Shown here piece after piece: positions 35,423 to 46,700 of a DNA stretch of 64,000 bases. This DNA is from Mycobacterium ostraviense. Lineage in GTDB: Bacteria; Actinomycetota; Actinomycetes; Mycobacteriales; Mycobacteriaceae. Under the pieces are notes generated by a model, which worked only from the letters and a program-made list of their open reading frames with translations, was not told the DNA's origin and did not search any database. Position 1 is the first letter of the stretch, and the number at the start of each line of letters is the position of its first letter. A program made the translations under genes and the position numbers. The DNA lies in NCBI RefSeq assembly GCF_002705925.1, contig NZ_NKRE01000001.1, forward strand, positions 1,776,482 to 1,840,481. The letters run 5' to 3'.

Positions 35423-35555
35423 TTACGGCCCGGTGCCCTGGTAGAAGAAGCCGGAGAGTTGCCGGCCTACGTTCGACATACCCGAACTGATTGAGGTCGA
35501 TGATGCTGGTGTTGTACAAACCCGAGAGGCCGGCGCCGCTGTTCAGCACGCCCGA
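35423..35555 (-). pseudogene. C-terminal remnant of a PPE-MPTR gene
   Basis: Minus-strand sequence encodes SGVLNSGAGLSGLYNTS, the pentapeptide-style N-x-G-x-x repeat of PPE-MPTR proteins. After about 14 more codons the reading frame shifts, and the original frame resumes as MSNVGRQLSGFFYQGTGP and the stop at 35423, the usual MPTR ending. The rest of the gene is gone. In H37Rv the PPE-MPTR gene PPE54 (Rv3343c) lies in this position next to Rv3342, so this is probably what is left of that locus. Confidence 0.75.
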
Positions 35556-35817
35556 CAGCACCGTGCGGCGGTCAATCAGATCTGGCTCGAGATCGCGATG
35601 CTCGCCGCCGACCTGATCACAGCGCGCCCAGCGCCTCGCCCTGTCCGGCGCGCTGCGTGTCGCCGAACCGAAACGGTTGCGGCTGGCCATCTTCGGCGTC
35701 GCCGGCCGAGTCATCCGCACAGCGCGCCGCCGCATCTTGCGCATCCCGTCCACCTGGCCATGGGCCGAGGAGATCACCAGCGCCCACCAACGACTGGCCG
35801 CGCTCGCACCACCCTGA
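35556..35817 (+). pseudogene. IS1380-family transposase C-terminal remnant, frameshifted
   Basis: QHRAAVNQIWLEIAMLAADL at the left and, after a frame change near 35625, RLALSGALRVAEPKRLRL, then STWPWAEEITSAHQRLAAL up to TGA 35815-35817 match the C-terminal region of IS1380-type transposases. The catalytic part is absent. The fragment begins exactly where the PPE-MPTR remnant ends, so one event may have joined them. I see no gene between its stop and the PKS stop codon (35818-35982). Confidence 0.7.
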
Positions 35818-35982
35818 CCCGGCCACTGCCCGTCCCGCGACACTGCACATCCCCGAATCCCCAAGAGCACCAGGAGTGTCCGCACAACCACGCCGAGCGG
35901 CCAACCACGCACGCTGATATCACCGCTGCGCGACGGCCCCAACCGATCCACGATGGTTAGCCACGCTCATGAAAGGTCGAGG

Positions 35983-38900
35983 CTAGCAATCGATGTCTGC
36001 ATTCAGATCGAACTCGGCAAACGTACGCGAAACAATCTCCCGCAGTTCATCTTTGGTATTCGAGCGCCCGACAATATACGCAGAAATTAGGATACGCATC
36101 TGCCCGCGACTCCGCCCCGAACCCAGAAGCAGTCGTCCGCCCGTGCCCTCGAGTTCATTTTGCGTGACATCACGCTCAACCAGTCTCATGTGCGTCGCGT
36201 CGGCATCGGTTCCGTCGGGCCGGTTCGCGGCCGGGGGCAGGTCACCGACATTGGAGCAAGTGACCGGAAGGCTGGGACCACCCGCTGCCATCCCGACGAG
36301 TCTCCTGGCCACCCACTTTGGTGTCATCGCTGCCAGTGGGAGCGGTGCCAAGAACTCGCTCTCGGTATCGTCCATCGCTTCGAGGACTGCTCGGGTGATC
36401 TTGTCGTGCATTTCCCTGAGGTCCGTAGCCGCGTGCTCTGGGTCGACCGGGACGTCAACGGCCGTCAGCGCATTGCCACGGGTGTCACCTTCGGTCCGAA
36501 GTGACACCACAAAGCGTAGGGTGACTGTTCCGTCGTCCTGAACACGCCCAACCCGCACCGCAAGTCTGCAGGCAACCCCCGCCACAAGCGAGTTACTGTT
36601 CGCACCAAGTCTTTTAGCACACAAATTCCATTCCGTCAGGTCTATGCATGCAGTTACGGCAGGTACCTCTACTAGCTGGTTGCCGCCAGTCGTCCGCGGA
36701 GAAGGCGGTGCCGCTTTGATCGATGACCGGAACTCCTCGCGATCGCGCCGGAGCCTTCGAACCACGCAACCCAAAGAGTGCATTACGTCGGGCAGTTCCT
36801 TGACGGTTTGCCGGAGATCCTCACGCAATGCCTGCGTGAGGGGCCGCGATCCTGCGGGCTGATAACCCAGATCATGCGTCCTGCCCTCGACCGCATCGAC
36901 GACCGCCTGACCGAAAGCGATCGCGTCGACGACCGCATGCGAAGCCACCAGACTTACCGCGGTCCCGCCGTCCTCGAGCGGAAGCACCCCGAGATGCCAG
37001 CCCGGGCCCCACTCCGGATCAACGGGTAGGCGCGCCCGCTCGTCGGCCCATGCGCCCACATCGGCGCGCCGCCGCGGTGTTGCTTCGAAATCAATCTCCG
37101 CCGACGTCGGAGACAAGACCCAGTAATCACGCGCGAACGGTAATGGAGACCGTTCGATCCTGCGTCCTAACAATCCACGTCCGAGATTACGGTAAAAACG
37201 TCGCAACCCATTGACATCGACGGCACGGTCGTAAATCCACGTCACCTGGATCAGCGAGACGTGGCCTGCTCGCGTCCCGAGAAACGCAGCTTGATCAAGA
37301 TATGCGAGCCGATTGTCCACCGGCTCGGCGCCACGCGCGCCGACCGGAGCCGGCGCATCGGCACGCGCAGCGGTGACACCTAGCAGGTCGGCCAGGTGGG
37401 CGGCGAGCATGGCAGGGCTGGGGTGGTCGAAGATGGTGGTGGCCGGCAACGCTAGTCCGGTTTGGGCCGACAGGGCGTTGCGCAGTTCTAGCGCACTGAG
37501 CGAGTCGATCCCAAGGTCTTTGAAGGACTGCTCAGGATCCATAGCTGCCGGGTCCGGGTGGGCCAATACAGCTGCGGTGGCGGTGATGACCACGTTGGCC
37601 AGGACGGTGCGTTGTTGCTCGGGGGCCATCCCGGCTAGCCGGGCACTGAGCCCCCGTGAGTCGGCTGCGGCGGCTTGACGCCGGGTGGTGATCAGCGCGG
37701 ACAGGATCGGAGGCAGGCTGTTGTCACGGGCTAGCGCCGCCAGCGCCCGAGTGCTGAGCGGGGCTGGGATCAGGTTGGGGTGCTGCTGGGAAAGGGCGGC
37801 ATCGAACAGGGCCAAACCCTGGCTGGTGGTGATCGGAACCATCCCGCTGCGGGTAAGGCGGGTTAGATCGCGCGTGTCGAGGTGGCCGGTCATCCCCGAG
37901 GACGTCTGCCAATACCCCCAGGCCAGACTGGTCGCCGCCGGCTGCTGGCGGGCTAGGGCGTCTAGGACGGCGTTGGCGGCCGCATAGTTAGCCTGTCCCG
38001 GCGCGCCCAGGACACCGGCTGCCGAGGAGAACAACACAAACGCGGCCAGCTCGGTGTCGGCGGTTAGCTGGTGTAGATACCAGGCACTATCGGCTTTGGC
38101 AGCTAGCACGTTGTCGAGCTGTTGTGGGGTCAGTTCGCTGGTCACCGCGTCATCAAGCACGCCGGCAGCGTGGATGACCGCGGTCAACGGGTGCTCGGCG
38201 GGAATCGAGTCAATCAGGGCTGCCAGCTCGGTCGGATTGGCACAGTCGCAGGCGCTGATCGTGACATGCGCACCCAAACTGTTCAGACGCCCGGCAAGCT
38301 CGACCGCTTCGGGCGTGCCGGAGCCGCGTCGTGAAGTCAACAACAATCGGCGCACACCGTAGCCGGTGACCATATGTTCGGCGAACAGCCCGCCGAGCGT
38401 GCCGGTGCCCCCGGTGATCAACACCGTGCCCGCCGGATCGAGCACCGCGGGCGGGGTGAGCACGATTTTCCCCGTGTGGCGGCCCTGACTCATGTCCCGG
38501 AATGCTTGGGGGGCGCGCAGCAGCCCGTAGCTTGTCACCGGCAGGGGCTGGGTCACCCCGGCATCGATCGACTCGCTCACCACGGCCCAGGTGTGACGCA
38601 GCTGTTCGGGGGTGGCCACGCTCAGGTCATAGACGTGGTAGCTGACGTGGGGATGAGTCTGTGCGACGTCGGCGGCGACCCTGATGTCGGTTTTTCCGAT
38701 CTCTACAAAGCGCCCGCCCGGGGCCAGTAGCTGCAGCGATGCGTCCACAAATTCGCCACGAAGACTATTCAGCACCACGTCCATCCCGCGCCCGCCACTG
38801 GCTGCCACAAAGGTGTCATGGAAATCCAGGGTGCGGGAGGAAGCGATGTGATCCTCGGGTATGCCCAGCCCACGCAGGATGTGGTGCTTAGCGGGATGGG

Positions 38901-41900
38901 CGGTGGCGAACACCTCAGCACCCAGGTGCTGCGCAACGCGGATGGCGGCCTGGCCGACCCCGCCGGCACCGGAGTGGATGAGCACCCGCTCTCCCGCCGA
39001 GAGATGCGCGACATCGATCAGAGAGTTGTAGGCGGTCACATACGCGGCCGGGACCGAAGCCGCTTGCGCGTAGGACCATCCCGGCGGGACGGCCACCACG
39101 CGGCGGTGATCTGTGGTGGCGGTGGAGGAGAACGCGTTGTTGGGGAACAGCCCCATCACTGCATCCCCCGGTGCAAAATCTGTGACGTCGTCTGCTGTGT
39201 CGATGACGATCCCGGCCGCTTCCACACCAAGGCCTTCATCTCTGATCGCCGCCAACGCGACCACCACGTCACGGAAATTCAAGCCTGCAGCGCGGATCTG
39301 CACCCGGATCTGTCCCGGCTTCAGTGCTGTCGGTGCGGGGGCGGGGGCCAGGGTCAGGTCAGCCAAATCCCCGCTGCCGGTGGTGACCAGCTGCCAGTGC
39401 GGTGTTGCGGGCGGGGTCAACGCCCGCGCCGGGGTCAGCCGGGGAATGTGAGCGACACCGTCACGCAAAGCCAGCTGCGGCTCACCGCTGGTACTGGTGA
39501 AGGTAGCCAGCATGTGCAGCAGGGTGTCAGTGCTGGTGGCGGCGTGGTCGGTATCGACCAAACGGATGCGGCCGGGATACTCGTTTTGGGTGCTATGGAT
39601 CAGCCCCCACACCGCGGCCTGCGCCAGGTCCGGCGCCCGATCATAAGCGCTGATCGTCACCGCGCGACAGGTCAGAACCACCAACACCGAGTCGGTCGTG
39701 TCGGGGCGGGCCAACCAGACCTGCAGCCCGGCCAACACCCGTCGGGTCAGCACATGAATGCTCGACACGGCATCGCCGTCATTGCCACGCAGACCCGGCG
39801 GGGCCAATGACCAGATCACCACCGGCGGGCATGGCCGCACGGCATCCAAATCGGTGCGCACGGAACCGTTGCGCAGGCCAGTCGATAGGGCATCGAGATC
39901 TTCGGCAACTACCACCCACGCCGGCGGCTCGGCCACTGCGCGGGCACCGTGGTCGGTGGGCAGGGGCGGCCAGGCCAGCTCCCACAAACCCGGAACGGAC
40001 GGCGCCGCTGCCGTAGGTGGTGTGAGAATCGCCGTGGGGGGCAGTGCCCGCACCACAACAGTGTCGATGCTGATTACCGGCACGCCAGCAGGATCGCTGG
40101 CGTGCAGGGCGAAGGTGTCGGTGCCGGTGCGGGTCAGCCACACCTGCAGCCGGGTGGCCGCGGTCGCATACAGCGTGACCCCGCCCAACACGAACGGAAG
40201 GCGCACCACCGCCGGCTCAGAGTCCGCCCCCATGCCGAGGGCGGCGGCTATTGGTTGCAGCGCGGCATCCAGCAAAGCTGGGTGGATCCCGTAACCGGTG
40301 ATATCGGTTCCGGCGGGCAGGGCCACTTCAGCGTAGATGTGGTCGGGGTCGGCCGGCTCGTAGCTGATCCCACGTACCGAGCAAAACGGGGAATCATAGT
40401 GCAGACCGCATTCGGCCAGCTGCTGATAGAAACCCTCAACGTCGATAGCCGTTGCCGGCACCGCCGGGATGGGAGGTTCACTGGTGGGTGTTTGCTCGGG
40501 GCACAGGATTCCGCTGGCGTGCAACACCCAACCCGGCTCAGCCCGATGATCGGTGCTGGTGCGGGCATGGACGTTAAACGAGCGTCGCCCACTTCCATCG
40601 GCGCCGGCCACGCTGATCTGGACATCGGTCGGGGTGTTTTCGGCAAGCACGAGAGGGGTGTGCAACACCAACTCATCAATTACCGGACACCCGACGTAAT
40701 CCCCGACGCCCAACACCACATCGACAAACCCGGTCGCGGGCAACACCACCGCCTCACCGACTCGATGGGCAGCAAGCCAACTCTGCGAACCGAGAACCAA
40801 CCGACCAGTGGCTATGAATTCGTCTCGGTCCGCCATTGGGGTGATTGCCCCCAATAACGGATGCTGGGGTTGATCCAGCCCAAGACCGGCAGCGTCACCG
40901 CTCGATCGTGGGGTCAGCCAATACCGATGGTGTTGGAAGGGATACGTCGGTAGCTCGACCGGGCGGGCGAGGGGATACAGCATCGACCAGTCCGGGCTAC
41001 GACCATGAACCTGCAGCCGGGCCAGGGTAATAGTCAACGCGTCTAGGTCAGGACGCTCGCGATGCAGAGTGGGAATGACTGCCGAGCCAGAACGCCCATC
41101 AGTGCCGGCCAGGGTGTCGGCGATCGCCGGGGCCAGCACCGGGTGCGGTGATACTTCCACAAACACCTGGTCAGCAGCAGCCAGCAGATGTTTGATGTTG
41201 TCGTAAAACCGGACCGGTTGACGCAAATTGGCATACCAGTAGTCGGCGGTCATGGTGGTGGTGTCCAACGGCTGGTCCGACATGACGCCGTGCACGGTGG
41301 AATACAGGGCGATCCGCCCCGGTTTCGGGGTCAGCCCGGCCAGCTCGTCAAGTAGGCGCTCACGTGCTGGTTCGACCTGACTGCAGTGTGAGGCGTAATC
41401 GACGGGGATGGATCGGATCTGGATGTTGTCGCCCTCGCAAGCCGCGACGAACCGCTCCATCGCGGCGGGGTCACCACTGACGATGGTGTGGGTGGGTCCG
41501 TTGACCGCAACTACCGTCAGCGCATCGCCATGAGGCCGCAGCCGCGCAGCCACTTCGTCAGCGGCCAGCAACACCGATGCCATCGCACCAGCCCCGGATA
41601 GATCCGCTAGGGCGCCGCTGCGCAGCGCTACGATTTTGGCGGCTTGCTCAAGGGTGAACACCCCGGCGACATAGGCGGCCGCAATCTCACCTTGGGAATG
41701 TCCGATCACCGTATCCGGTTCGATCCCGTAGCTGATCAGCGTGCGGGCCAACGACACCATGACCGCGAACAACACCGGCTGGACCACGTCGACCCGATCC
41801 AGGGAGGGGGCGCCGGGCTCACCACGAATCACGGCACGCACCGACCAGCCCGTCCAGGCACCCAAGGCCCGATCACACTCATCAAGCGCGGAAGAAAAAG

Positions 41901-43692
41901 CGTGGTGCCGGCTATAGAGCTCCGCGGCCATACCGGGGTACTGGGCGCCTTGGCCGGGGAACACGAACACGGTTTTTCCCGCAAACGTCGCGCGGTGGTG
42001 GTGCTGGATCAGTTGCGGGTGCGGTTGATCAGCGGCCAATGCTTCCAGTGCTGCCAACAGCTCAGCCCGGGGATCGGGGCTGCCGGCCGGCACCGTCGCG
42101 ACGGCCCGGTGCGGGTGGTGTGTTCGGGTGCAGGCCAGGCTGTAGGCCACATCGGTGAGATCAAGGTCGGGGTGGGCGACCAGGTGTTGGCGGAGCCGGT
42201 CGGCCTGCGCGGGCAACGCCGCGGGGGTGCGCGCCGAAACCGGCCACAGTCGCACTACGGGCAGCCCAAGCTCACCACCATGAACGGTTGGCTCAGCCGG
42301 TTCGACCGCCGGGGCCGGGGCCTGCCGCAAAATCACATGCGCGTTGGTGCCGCTGATCCCAAACGACGACACCGCCGCGGTGCGGGGATGATCGGTGACC
42401 GGCCAGGGCACCGGCTCGGTCAGGAGGCGAACAGTGCCGGCCGACCAGTCGACGTGCGGACTGGGACGATCGACGTTGAGCGTCGGAGGCAAACTCTCAT
42501 GGTTGAGAGCCTCGATCATCTTGATCATTCCGGCCACACCGGCAGCGGCCTGGGTATGACCGATGTTGGACTTGATCGATCCCAACCACAGCGGGTGCGC
42601 TGCCCCCCGCGCAGCACCGTAAGTGGCGATCAGGGCGCCGGCCTCGATCGGATCACCCAACGTGGTGCCGGTGCCATGAGCCTCCACCACATCAACCTCG
42701 TCAAGCCCGATACCGGCATTGGCCACAGCGTGGGTGATGACCCGCTGCTGAGCGGGCCCGTTGGGGGCCGTCAACCCATTAGAGGCACCATCCTGGTTGA
42801 TCGCCGACCCCGCGATGACCGCCAACACCGGATGATTGTTGCGCTGGGCATCACTGAGCCGTTCCAGCACCAGCACCGCCGCCCCTTCGCCCCAGCCCGT
42901 CCCATCAGCATTGGCCGCAAACGCCTTACACCGCCCATCGGCGGCCAGCCCACGCTGCCGGGCGAACTCGGTGAACACCGTCGGTGTGGTCATCACCGTC
43001 ACACCACCGGCCAGGGCCAGAGTCGACTCGCCATTGCGCAGCGACTGACACGCCAAATGCGCGGCCACCAACGACGACGAACACGCCGTGTCAACGGTGA
43101 TAGCCGGACCCTGCAAACCCAACGCATACGCCACCCGCCCGGAAGCCACACTGGGCGACATCCCGGTCATGGCGTAGCCCTCCACGCCATCAGAACCGCT
43201 CCCGCCATACTGCTGAGACCACGCCCCAACGAACACCCCAGTCTCCGAACCCGCCAACCCGCCCGGATCAATTCGGCTGGTTTCCAACGCTTCCCAACAC
43301 ACCTCCAGCAGCAGCCGCTGCTGCGGATCCATCGTCTGGGCCTCCCGCCCCGAGATCCCAAAAAACTCGGCGTCAAACCCGCTCACATCGGACAAAAACG
43401 CCCCCGCCCGCGTGTAGGTCTTACCCACCGCATCAGGATCAGGATCGAACAAATCCCCCAGATCCCAACCACGATCGACCGGAAACTCCCCCATCGCATC
43501 GGTGCCACCGGCCACCAGATCCCACAACGCCGCCGCCGAATCCACCCCCCCAGGAAACCGACACGCCATCCCCACCACGGCGACCGGCTCATCGACACGC
43601 GCAAGCAGAGCACGATTCTGTTGCTTCAGCCGCTCGATTTGTATTAATGAATCACGAAGTGCTTCGATTATTTCGCTGTTTTCAATAGTCAT
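35983..43692 (-). CDS. Type I polyketide synthase: KS-AT-DH-ER-KR-ACP plus terminal acyltransferase domain
   Basis: 2569 residues, second protein of a two-gene assembly line. An N-terminal helical docking segment (1-30) is followed by KS (about 32-455; [19 protein letters not shown]), AT (about 590-890; [11 protein letters not shown] and YASH, which predicts methylmalonyl-CoA), DH (HxxxxxxxxP motif near 977), ER (GGVGQAA near 1574), KR (TGGTGTLGG near 1760, LDD type) and ACP ([11 protein letters not shown] near 2060). All reductive domains look intact. The last ~450 residues are a condensation/WS-DGAT-like acyltransferase with [11 protein letters not shown] (HxxxD) near 2250. It would release the chain by transfer to an alcohol or amine rather than by hydrolysis. 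It begins 9 bp after the FAAL-PKS gene. Confidence 0.92.
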   Translation of the reverse strand: MTIENSEIIEALRDSLIQIERLKQQNRALLARVDEPVAVVGMACRFPGGVDSAAALWDLVAGGTDAMGEFPVDRGWDLGDLFDPDPDAVGKTYTRAGAFLSDVSGFDAEFFGISGREAQTMDPQQRLLLEVCWEALETSRIDPGGLAGSETGVFVGAWSQQYGGSGSDGVEGYAMTGMSPSVASGRVAYALGLQGPAITVDTACSSSLVAAHLACQSLRNGESTLALAGGVTVMTTPTVFTEFARQRGLAADGRCKAFAANADGTGWGEGAAVLVLERLSDAQRNNHPVLAVIAGSAINQDGASNGLTAPNGPAQQRVITHAVANAGIGLDEVDVVEAHGTGTTLGDPIEAGALIATYGAARGAAHPLWLGSIKSNIGHTQAAAGVAGMIKMIEALNHESLPPTLNVDRPSPHVDWSAGTVRLLTEPVPWPVTDHPRTAAVSSFGISGTNAHVILRQAPAPAVEPAEPTVHGGELGLPVVRLWPVSARTPAALPAQADRLRQHLVAHPDLDLTDVAYSLACTRTHHPHRAVATVPAGSPDPRAELLAALEALAADQPHPQLIQHHHRATFAGKTVFVFPGQGAQYPGMAAELYSRHHAFSSALDECDRALGAWTGWSVRAVIRGEPGAPSLDRVDVVQPVLFAVMVSLARTLISYGIEPDTVIGHSQGEIAAAYVAGVFTLEQAAKIVALRSGALADLSGAGAMASVLLAADEVAARLRPHGDALTVVAVNGPTHTIVSGDPAAMERFVAACEGDNIQIRSIPVDYASHCSQVEPARERLLDELAGLTPKPGRIALYSTVHGVMSDQPLDTTTMTADYWYANLRQPVRFYDNIKHLLAAADQVFVEVSPHPVLAPAIADTLAGTDGRSGSAVIPTLHRERPDLDALTITLARLQVHGRSPDWSMLYPLARPVELPTYPFQHHRYWLTPRSSGDAAGLGLDQPQHPLLGAITPMADRDEFIATGRLVLGSQSWLAAHRVGEAVVLPATGFVDVVLGVGDYVGCPVIDELVLHTPLVLAENTPTDVQISVAGADGSGRRSFNVHARTSTDHRAEPGWVLHASGILCPEQTPTSEPPIPAVPATAIDVEGFYQQLAECGLHYDSPFCSVRGISYEPADPDHIYAEVALPAGTDITGYGIHPALLDAALQPIAAALGMGADSEPAVVRLPFVLGGVTLYATAATRLQVWLTRTGTDTFALHASDPAGVPVISIDTVVVRALPPTAILTPPTAAAPSVPGLWELAWPPLPTDHGARAVAEPPAWVVVAEDLDALSTGLRNGSVRTDLDAVRPCPPVVIWSLAPPGLRGNDGDAVSSIHVLTRRVLAGLQVWLARPDTTDSVLVVLTCRAVTISAYDRAPDLAQAAVWGLIHSTQNEYPGRIRLVDTDHAATSTDTLLHMLATFTSTSGEPQLALRDGVAHIPRLTPARALTPPATPHWQLVTTGSGDLADLTLAPAPAPTALKPGQIRVQIRAAGLNFRDVVVALAAIRDEGLGVEAAGIVIDTADDVTDFAPGDAVMGLFPNNAFSSTATTDHRRVVAVPPGWSYAQAASVPAAYVTAYNSLIDVAHLSAGERVLIHSGAGGVGQAAIRVAQHLGAEVFATAHPAKHHILRGLGIPEDHIASSRTLDFHDTFVAASGGRGMDVVLNSLRGEFVDASLQLLAPGGRFVEIGKTDIRVAADVAQTHPHVSYHVYDLSVATPEQLRHTWAVVSESIDAGVTQPLPVTSYGLLRAPQAFRDMSQGRHTGKIVLTPPAVLDPAGTVLITGGTGTLGGLFAEHMVTGYGVRRLLLTSRRGSGTPEAVELAGRLNSLGAHVTISACDCANPTELAALIDSIPAEHPLTAVIHAAGVLDDAVTSELTPQQLDNVLAAKADSAWYLHQLTADTELAAFVLFSSAAGVLGAPGQANYAAANAVLDALARQQPAATSLAWGYWQTSSGMTGHLDTRDLTRLTRSGMVPITTSQGLALFDAALSQQHPNLIPAPLSTRALAALARDNSLPPILSALITTRRQAAAADSRGLSARLAGMAPEQQRTVLANVVITATAAVLAHPDPAAMDPEQSFKDLGIDSLSALELRNALSAQTGLALPATTIFDHPSPAMLAAHLADLLGVTAARADAPAPVGARGAEPVDNRLAYLDQAAFLGTRAGHVSLIQVTWIYDRAVDVNGLRRFYRNLGRGLLGRRIERSPLPFARDYWVLSPTSAEIDFEATPRRRADVGAWADERARLPVDPEWGPGWHLGVLPLEDGGTAVSLVASHAVVDAIAFGQAVVDAVEGRTHDLGYQPAGSRPLTQALREDLRQTVKELPDVMHSLGCVVRRLRRDREEFRSSIKAAPPSPRTTGGNQLVEVPAVTACIDLTEWNLCAKRLGANSNSLVAGVACRLAVRVGRVQDDGTVTLRFVVSLRTEGDTRGNALTAVDVPVDPEHAATDLREMHDKITRAVLEAMDDTESEFLAPLPLAAMTPKWVARRLVGMAAGGPSLPVTCSNVGDLPPAANRPDGTDADATHMRLVERDVTQNELEGTGGRLLLGSGRSRGQMRILISAYIVGRSNTKDELREIVSRTFAEFDLNADIDC
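41937..43598. repeat. 1.66-kb near-identical KS block, copy in the second PKS
   Basis: This block matches 48483-50144 at a constant offset of 6546 bp without gaps. By eye I found a single silent difference (42910 versus 49456) between about 41990 and 43290, and more differences towards both ends. It covers the whole KS and the KS-AT linker and stops where AT begins, beyond which the two proteins diverge strongly. The pattern points to recent gene conversion or duplication. Confidence 0.9.
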
Positions 43693-43701
43693 TTTAAAAA
43701 T

Positions 43702-46700
43702 CTATTCGTGGTTTGTCTTGTTGCCTCGAGCAATGTCCATAAGTTCGCTCAGGCTCATGCTTGCGATAGCCTCTGCTTTGCTGTCCGGACCTGACGATTG
43801 CATATCGTTGGCAATATTGCGGAGCATTGGTAGAATCCCTGCCTCCGTAAGCCGCTTTTCTGGAATTATCGAGATGAGACGCTGAATTTCGCTGTCCGGT
43901 ACATTCCTAGTTCGGGTGACGTCATCGTTTCCGGTTAACTGTTGGCGAAGGTGTCTGGCCAGGGCCGCCGGGGTGGGGTGGTCGAAAATCAGGGTTGCCG
44001 GCAGGGTGAGGCCGGTCTGTTGGCCGAGGGCGTTGCGTAGTTCTAGGGCGGTCAGTGAGTCGATACCGAGGTCTTTGAAGGGACGGTCGGGATCGAGAGT
44101 GGCTGGGTCGGGATGAGCCAAGACGGTGGCGGTGGCGGTGGTCACCAGCGCAATGAAAGCCTGCAGTTGCTGTTCAGGAGTTTGAGTGGCTAGCCGAGCC
44201 TGAAGACTCTCGGCACTGGCCGCGCTGGCGCGCGGGCGGCTGGTGGTAAGCGCCGACAGGATCGGGGGCAGGGCGTTTTGGTGCGCTAGACGAGCCAGCA
44301 CACGCGCGGGGAAGGGGCTAACGACTACGGCGGGAAGCTGCTGGGGCAGCGCGGCATCGAACAAGGCCAGGCCCCGCTCGGTGCTGATGGGGGTAAAACT
44401 GTTGCGAGTGAGGCGGGCCTGGTCGGCGGCAGTAAGGTGAGCCGTCATGCCGGTTGGGGTTTGCCAGTAGCCCCAGGCCAAGCTGGTGGCGCAGCGGTGA
44501 TGCCGGTGACGCTGCTGGGCCAGCGCGTCGAGGAAGGCGTTGGCGGCCGCGTAGTTGGCCTGCCCGGGACTGCCCAGTATTCCCGCGGCAGAGGAGAACA
44601 ACACAAACGCGGCCAGGTCGCGGTCGCGGGTGAGTTGGTCGAGATACCAGGCGGCATCGGCCTTGGCGGTCAAGACCGCGTCTAGTTGATCGCCGGTCAT
44701 TTCGGCCACAACAGCGTCTTCAAGGACGCCGGCGGCGTGGATGACGGCGGTCAACGGATGCTGGGCGGGAATGCCCTCTAACAGCGCGGCCAGGTCGGCG
44801 GCGTCACTGGTGTCACAGGCGGTGATCGTGACCTGGGCGCCTAGCCGGGTCAGGCGCTCCTCAAGTTCAGCTGCACCGGAAGCGGCCGGGCCGCTGCGAG
44901 ACACCAGCAGCAGATGCTCAATACCGTAATCGCTGATCAGATGTTCGGCGAAGGTCGCGCCCAGCATCCCGGTACCACCGGTAATCAGCACGGTGCCTGC
45001 GGGATCAAACTTCGCAGGAGGGATTAGCACGATCTTTCCGGTGTGCATTCCTTGGCTCATGTCGCGGAAGGCTTGGGGGGCGTTGAGAAGGCCATAGCTG
45101 GTGCTAGGCAGGGGCGTCAGGATGCCTGCGGCAAGCAACTCAGGTAGGGCGGTCCATGCCGGCTGGAGGGATTCCGGTGGTACGCCGGCCAGGTCCAGGG
45201 CCTGATAGTCGACTCCGGGGTGGGCGGCAACGACGTCGCGTGCCTGGCGGATATCGGTCTTGCCGAGTTCGATGAAACTACCCCCGCGCGGCAGCAGCTT
45301 CAGCGAAGCGTCGACGAAATCTCCGCTCAGGCTGTTGAGCACGACGTCCATGCCCTGCCCATCGGTGGCGTTGCGGAAGGTGTCGACGAAGTCCAGCGTG
45401 CGCGACGAGGCGATGCGCCCAGGGGCGACCCCCAGGTCGGTGAGCACGTGATGTTTGTTCGGGTGGGCGGTGGCGAAAATCTCGGCACCGAGGTGGCGCG
45501 CGATCCCGATGGCTGCCTGACCGACACCTCCAGCGGCGGCGTGGATGAGCACCCGCTGCCCAGCCGATAGCCCGGCGATCTCGACCAAGGCGATATAGGC
45601 GGTCAAATACGCCACCGGCACGGACGCGGCCTGGGTAAACGACCACCCGGCCGGAATGGGTACCACCATGCGCTCATCGGTGATCGCGGTGGGCGCGAAC
45701 GCGTTCTGGGGGAACAAGCCCATCACTGCATCACCCGGGCTCAGCGATGCCACATCGGCAGCGGTTTCGATGACCACCCCGGCGGCTTCGGCGCCGAGCC
45801 CTTCATCGGCGATGGCTCCGAAAGCGACCGCCACGTCGTGGAAATCGAGCCCAGCGGCCCGGACCTGAATGCGGATCTGTCCCGGGCCCAGTGTTGCGGG
45901 AGGGCTGGTGGGGATCACGGTCAGGTGGGTTAGGTCATCTTTGCCGGTAGTGGCCAACTGCCAGTCGGGAGTATCCGGCGGGGTCAGGGCCGAGGTGCGG
46001 ACCAGGCGGGGGATGCGGGCAACACCGTTGCGCAGGGCCAGCTGCGGCTCGCTGGCCGGCCGCGTCGAGGCCATAGCCAGCAGGGTGTCTTCGGTGGCGG
46101 CGGTGGTGTCGGTGTCGATCACAGTGATGCGGTGGGGATGCTCGTTTTGAGCGGTGTGTATCAGCGCCCAGACCGCAGCATGCGCCAGATCGGGGGCACG
46201 GTCATAAGCGCTGACACTGACTGCGTGACGCGTGATGATCACCAGGTGGGTGCCCAGGGCGTCGGGGCGGGCCAGCCAGTCCTGTAGTTGGGCCAAAACG
46301 TGGCGGGTCAGGGCGTGCACTCGCCGCAGCGGATCGGCCTCCCCTCCCGCCTCGTCGTCAGGTCGCGGCAGCGGCCAGATCACCAGCTCCGGGCAAGGGG
46401 TCAAGGTGGCCAGGTCGGTGTGGATCGTGCCGTTGGACATGCTGGCCGGCAGGCGCTCGGGCGAATCGGTGCATACCGCCCACGCTGGTGGTTGAACTCC
46501 AGACGACCGGGGCAGGTCGGGGGCCAACGGCCAGGTCAGCTCGAACAAGCTGTCGGACAGCCCGGCTATCGAGGTCGGCCGGCCGATCTGGTCGGAGATG
46601 GCGCGCAATGTCAACGAGCTGATCGTGATCACGGGTGCGCCGGTGGGGTCGGTGGCGCGCAGCTCAAACGTGTCGTCGCCAGTACGTGTCAGCTGGATAA

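Noticed and set aside
35244..35951. 235-codon minus-strand frame over the graveyard after the methyltransferase gene
   Set aside because: It strings together antisense IS1380 sequence, the PPE-MPTR remnant and the end of the methyltransferase gene; it is not a single gene.
41644..43647. Long plus-strand frame antisense to the PKS KS region, repeated at 48451-50193
   Set aside because: Both copies arise because the KS block is duplicated and high-GC codon use leaves antisense frames open; the peptide is Arg/His/Gly-rich without any motif.
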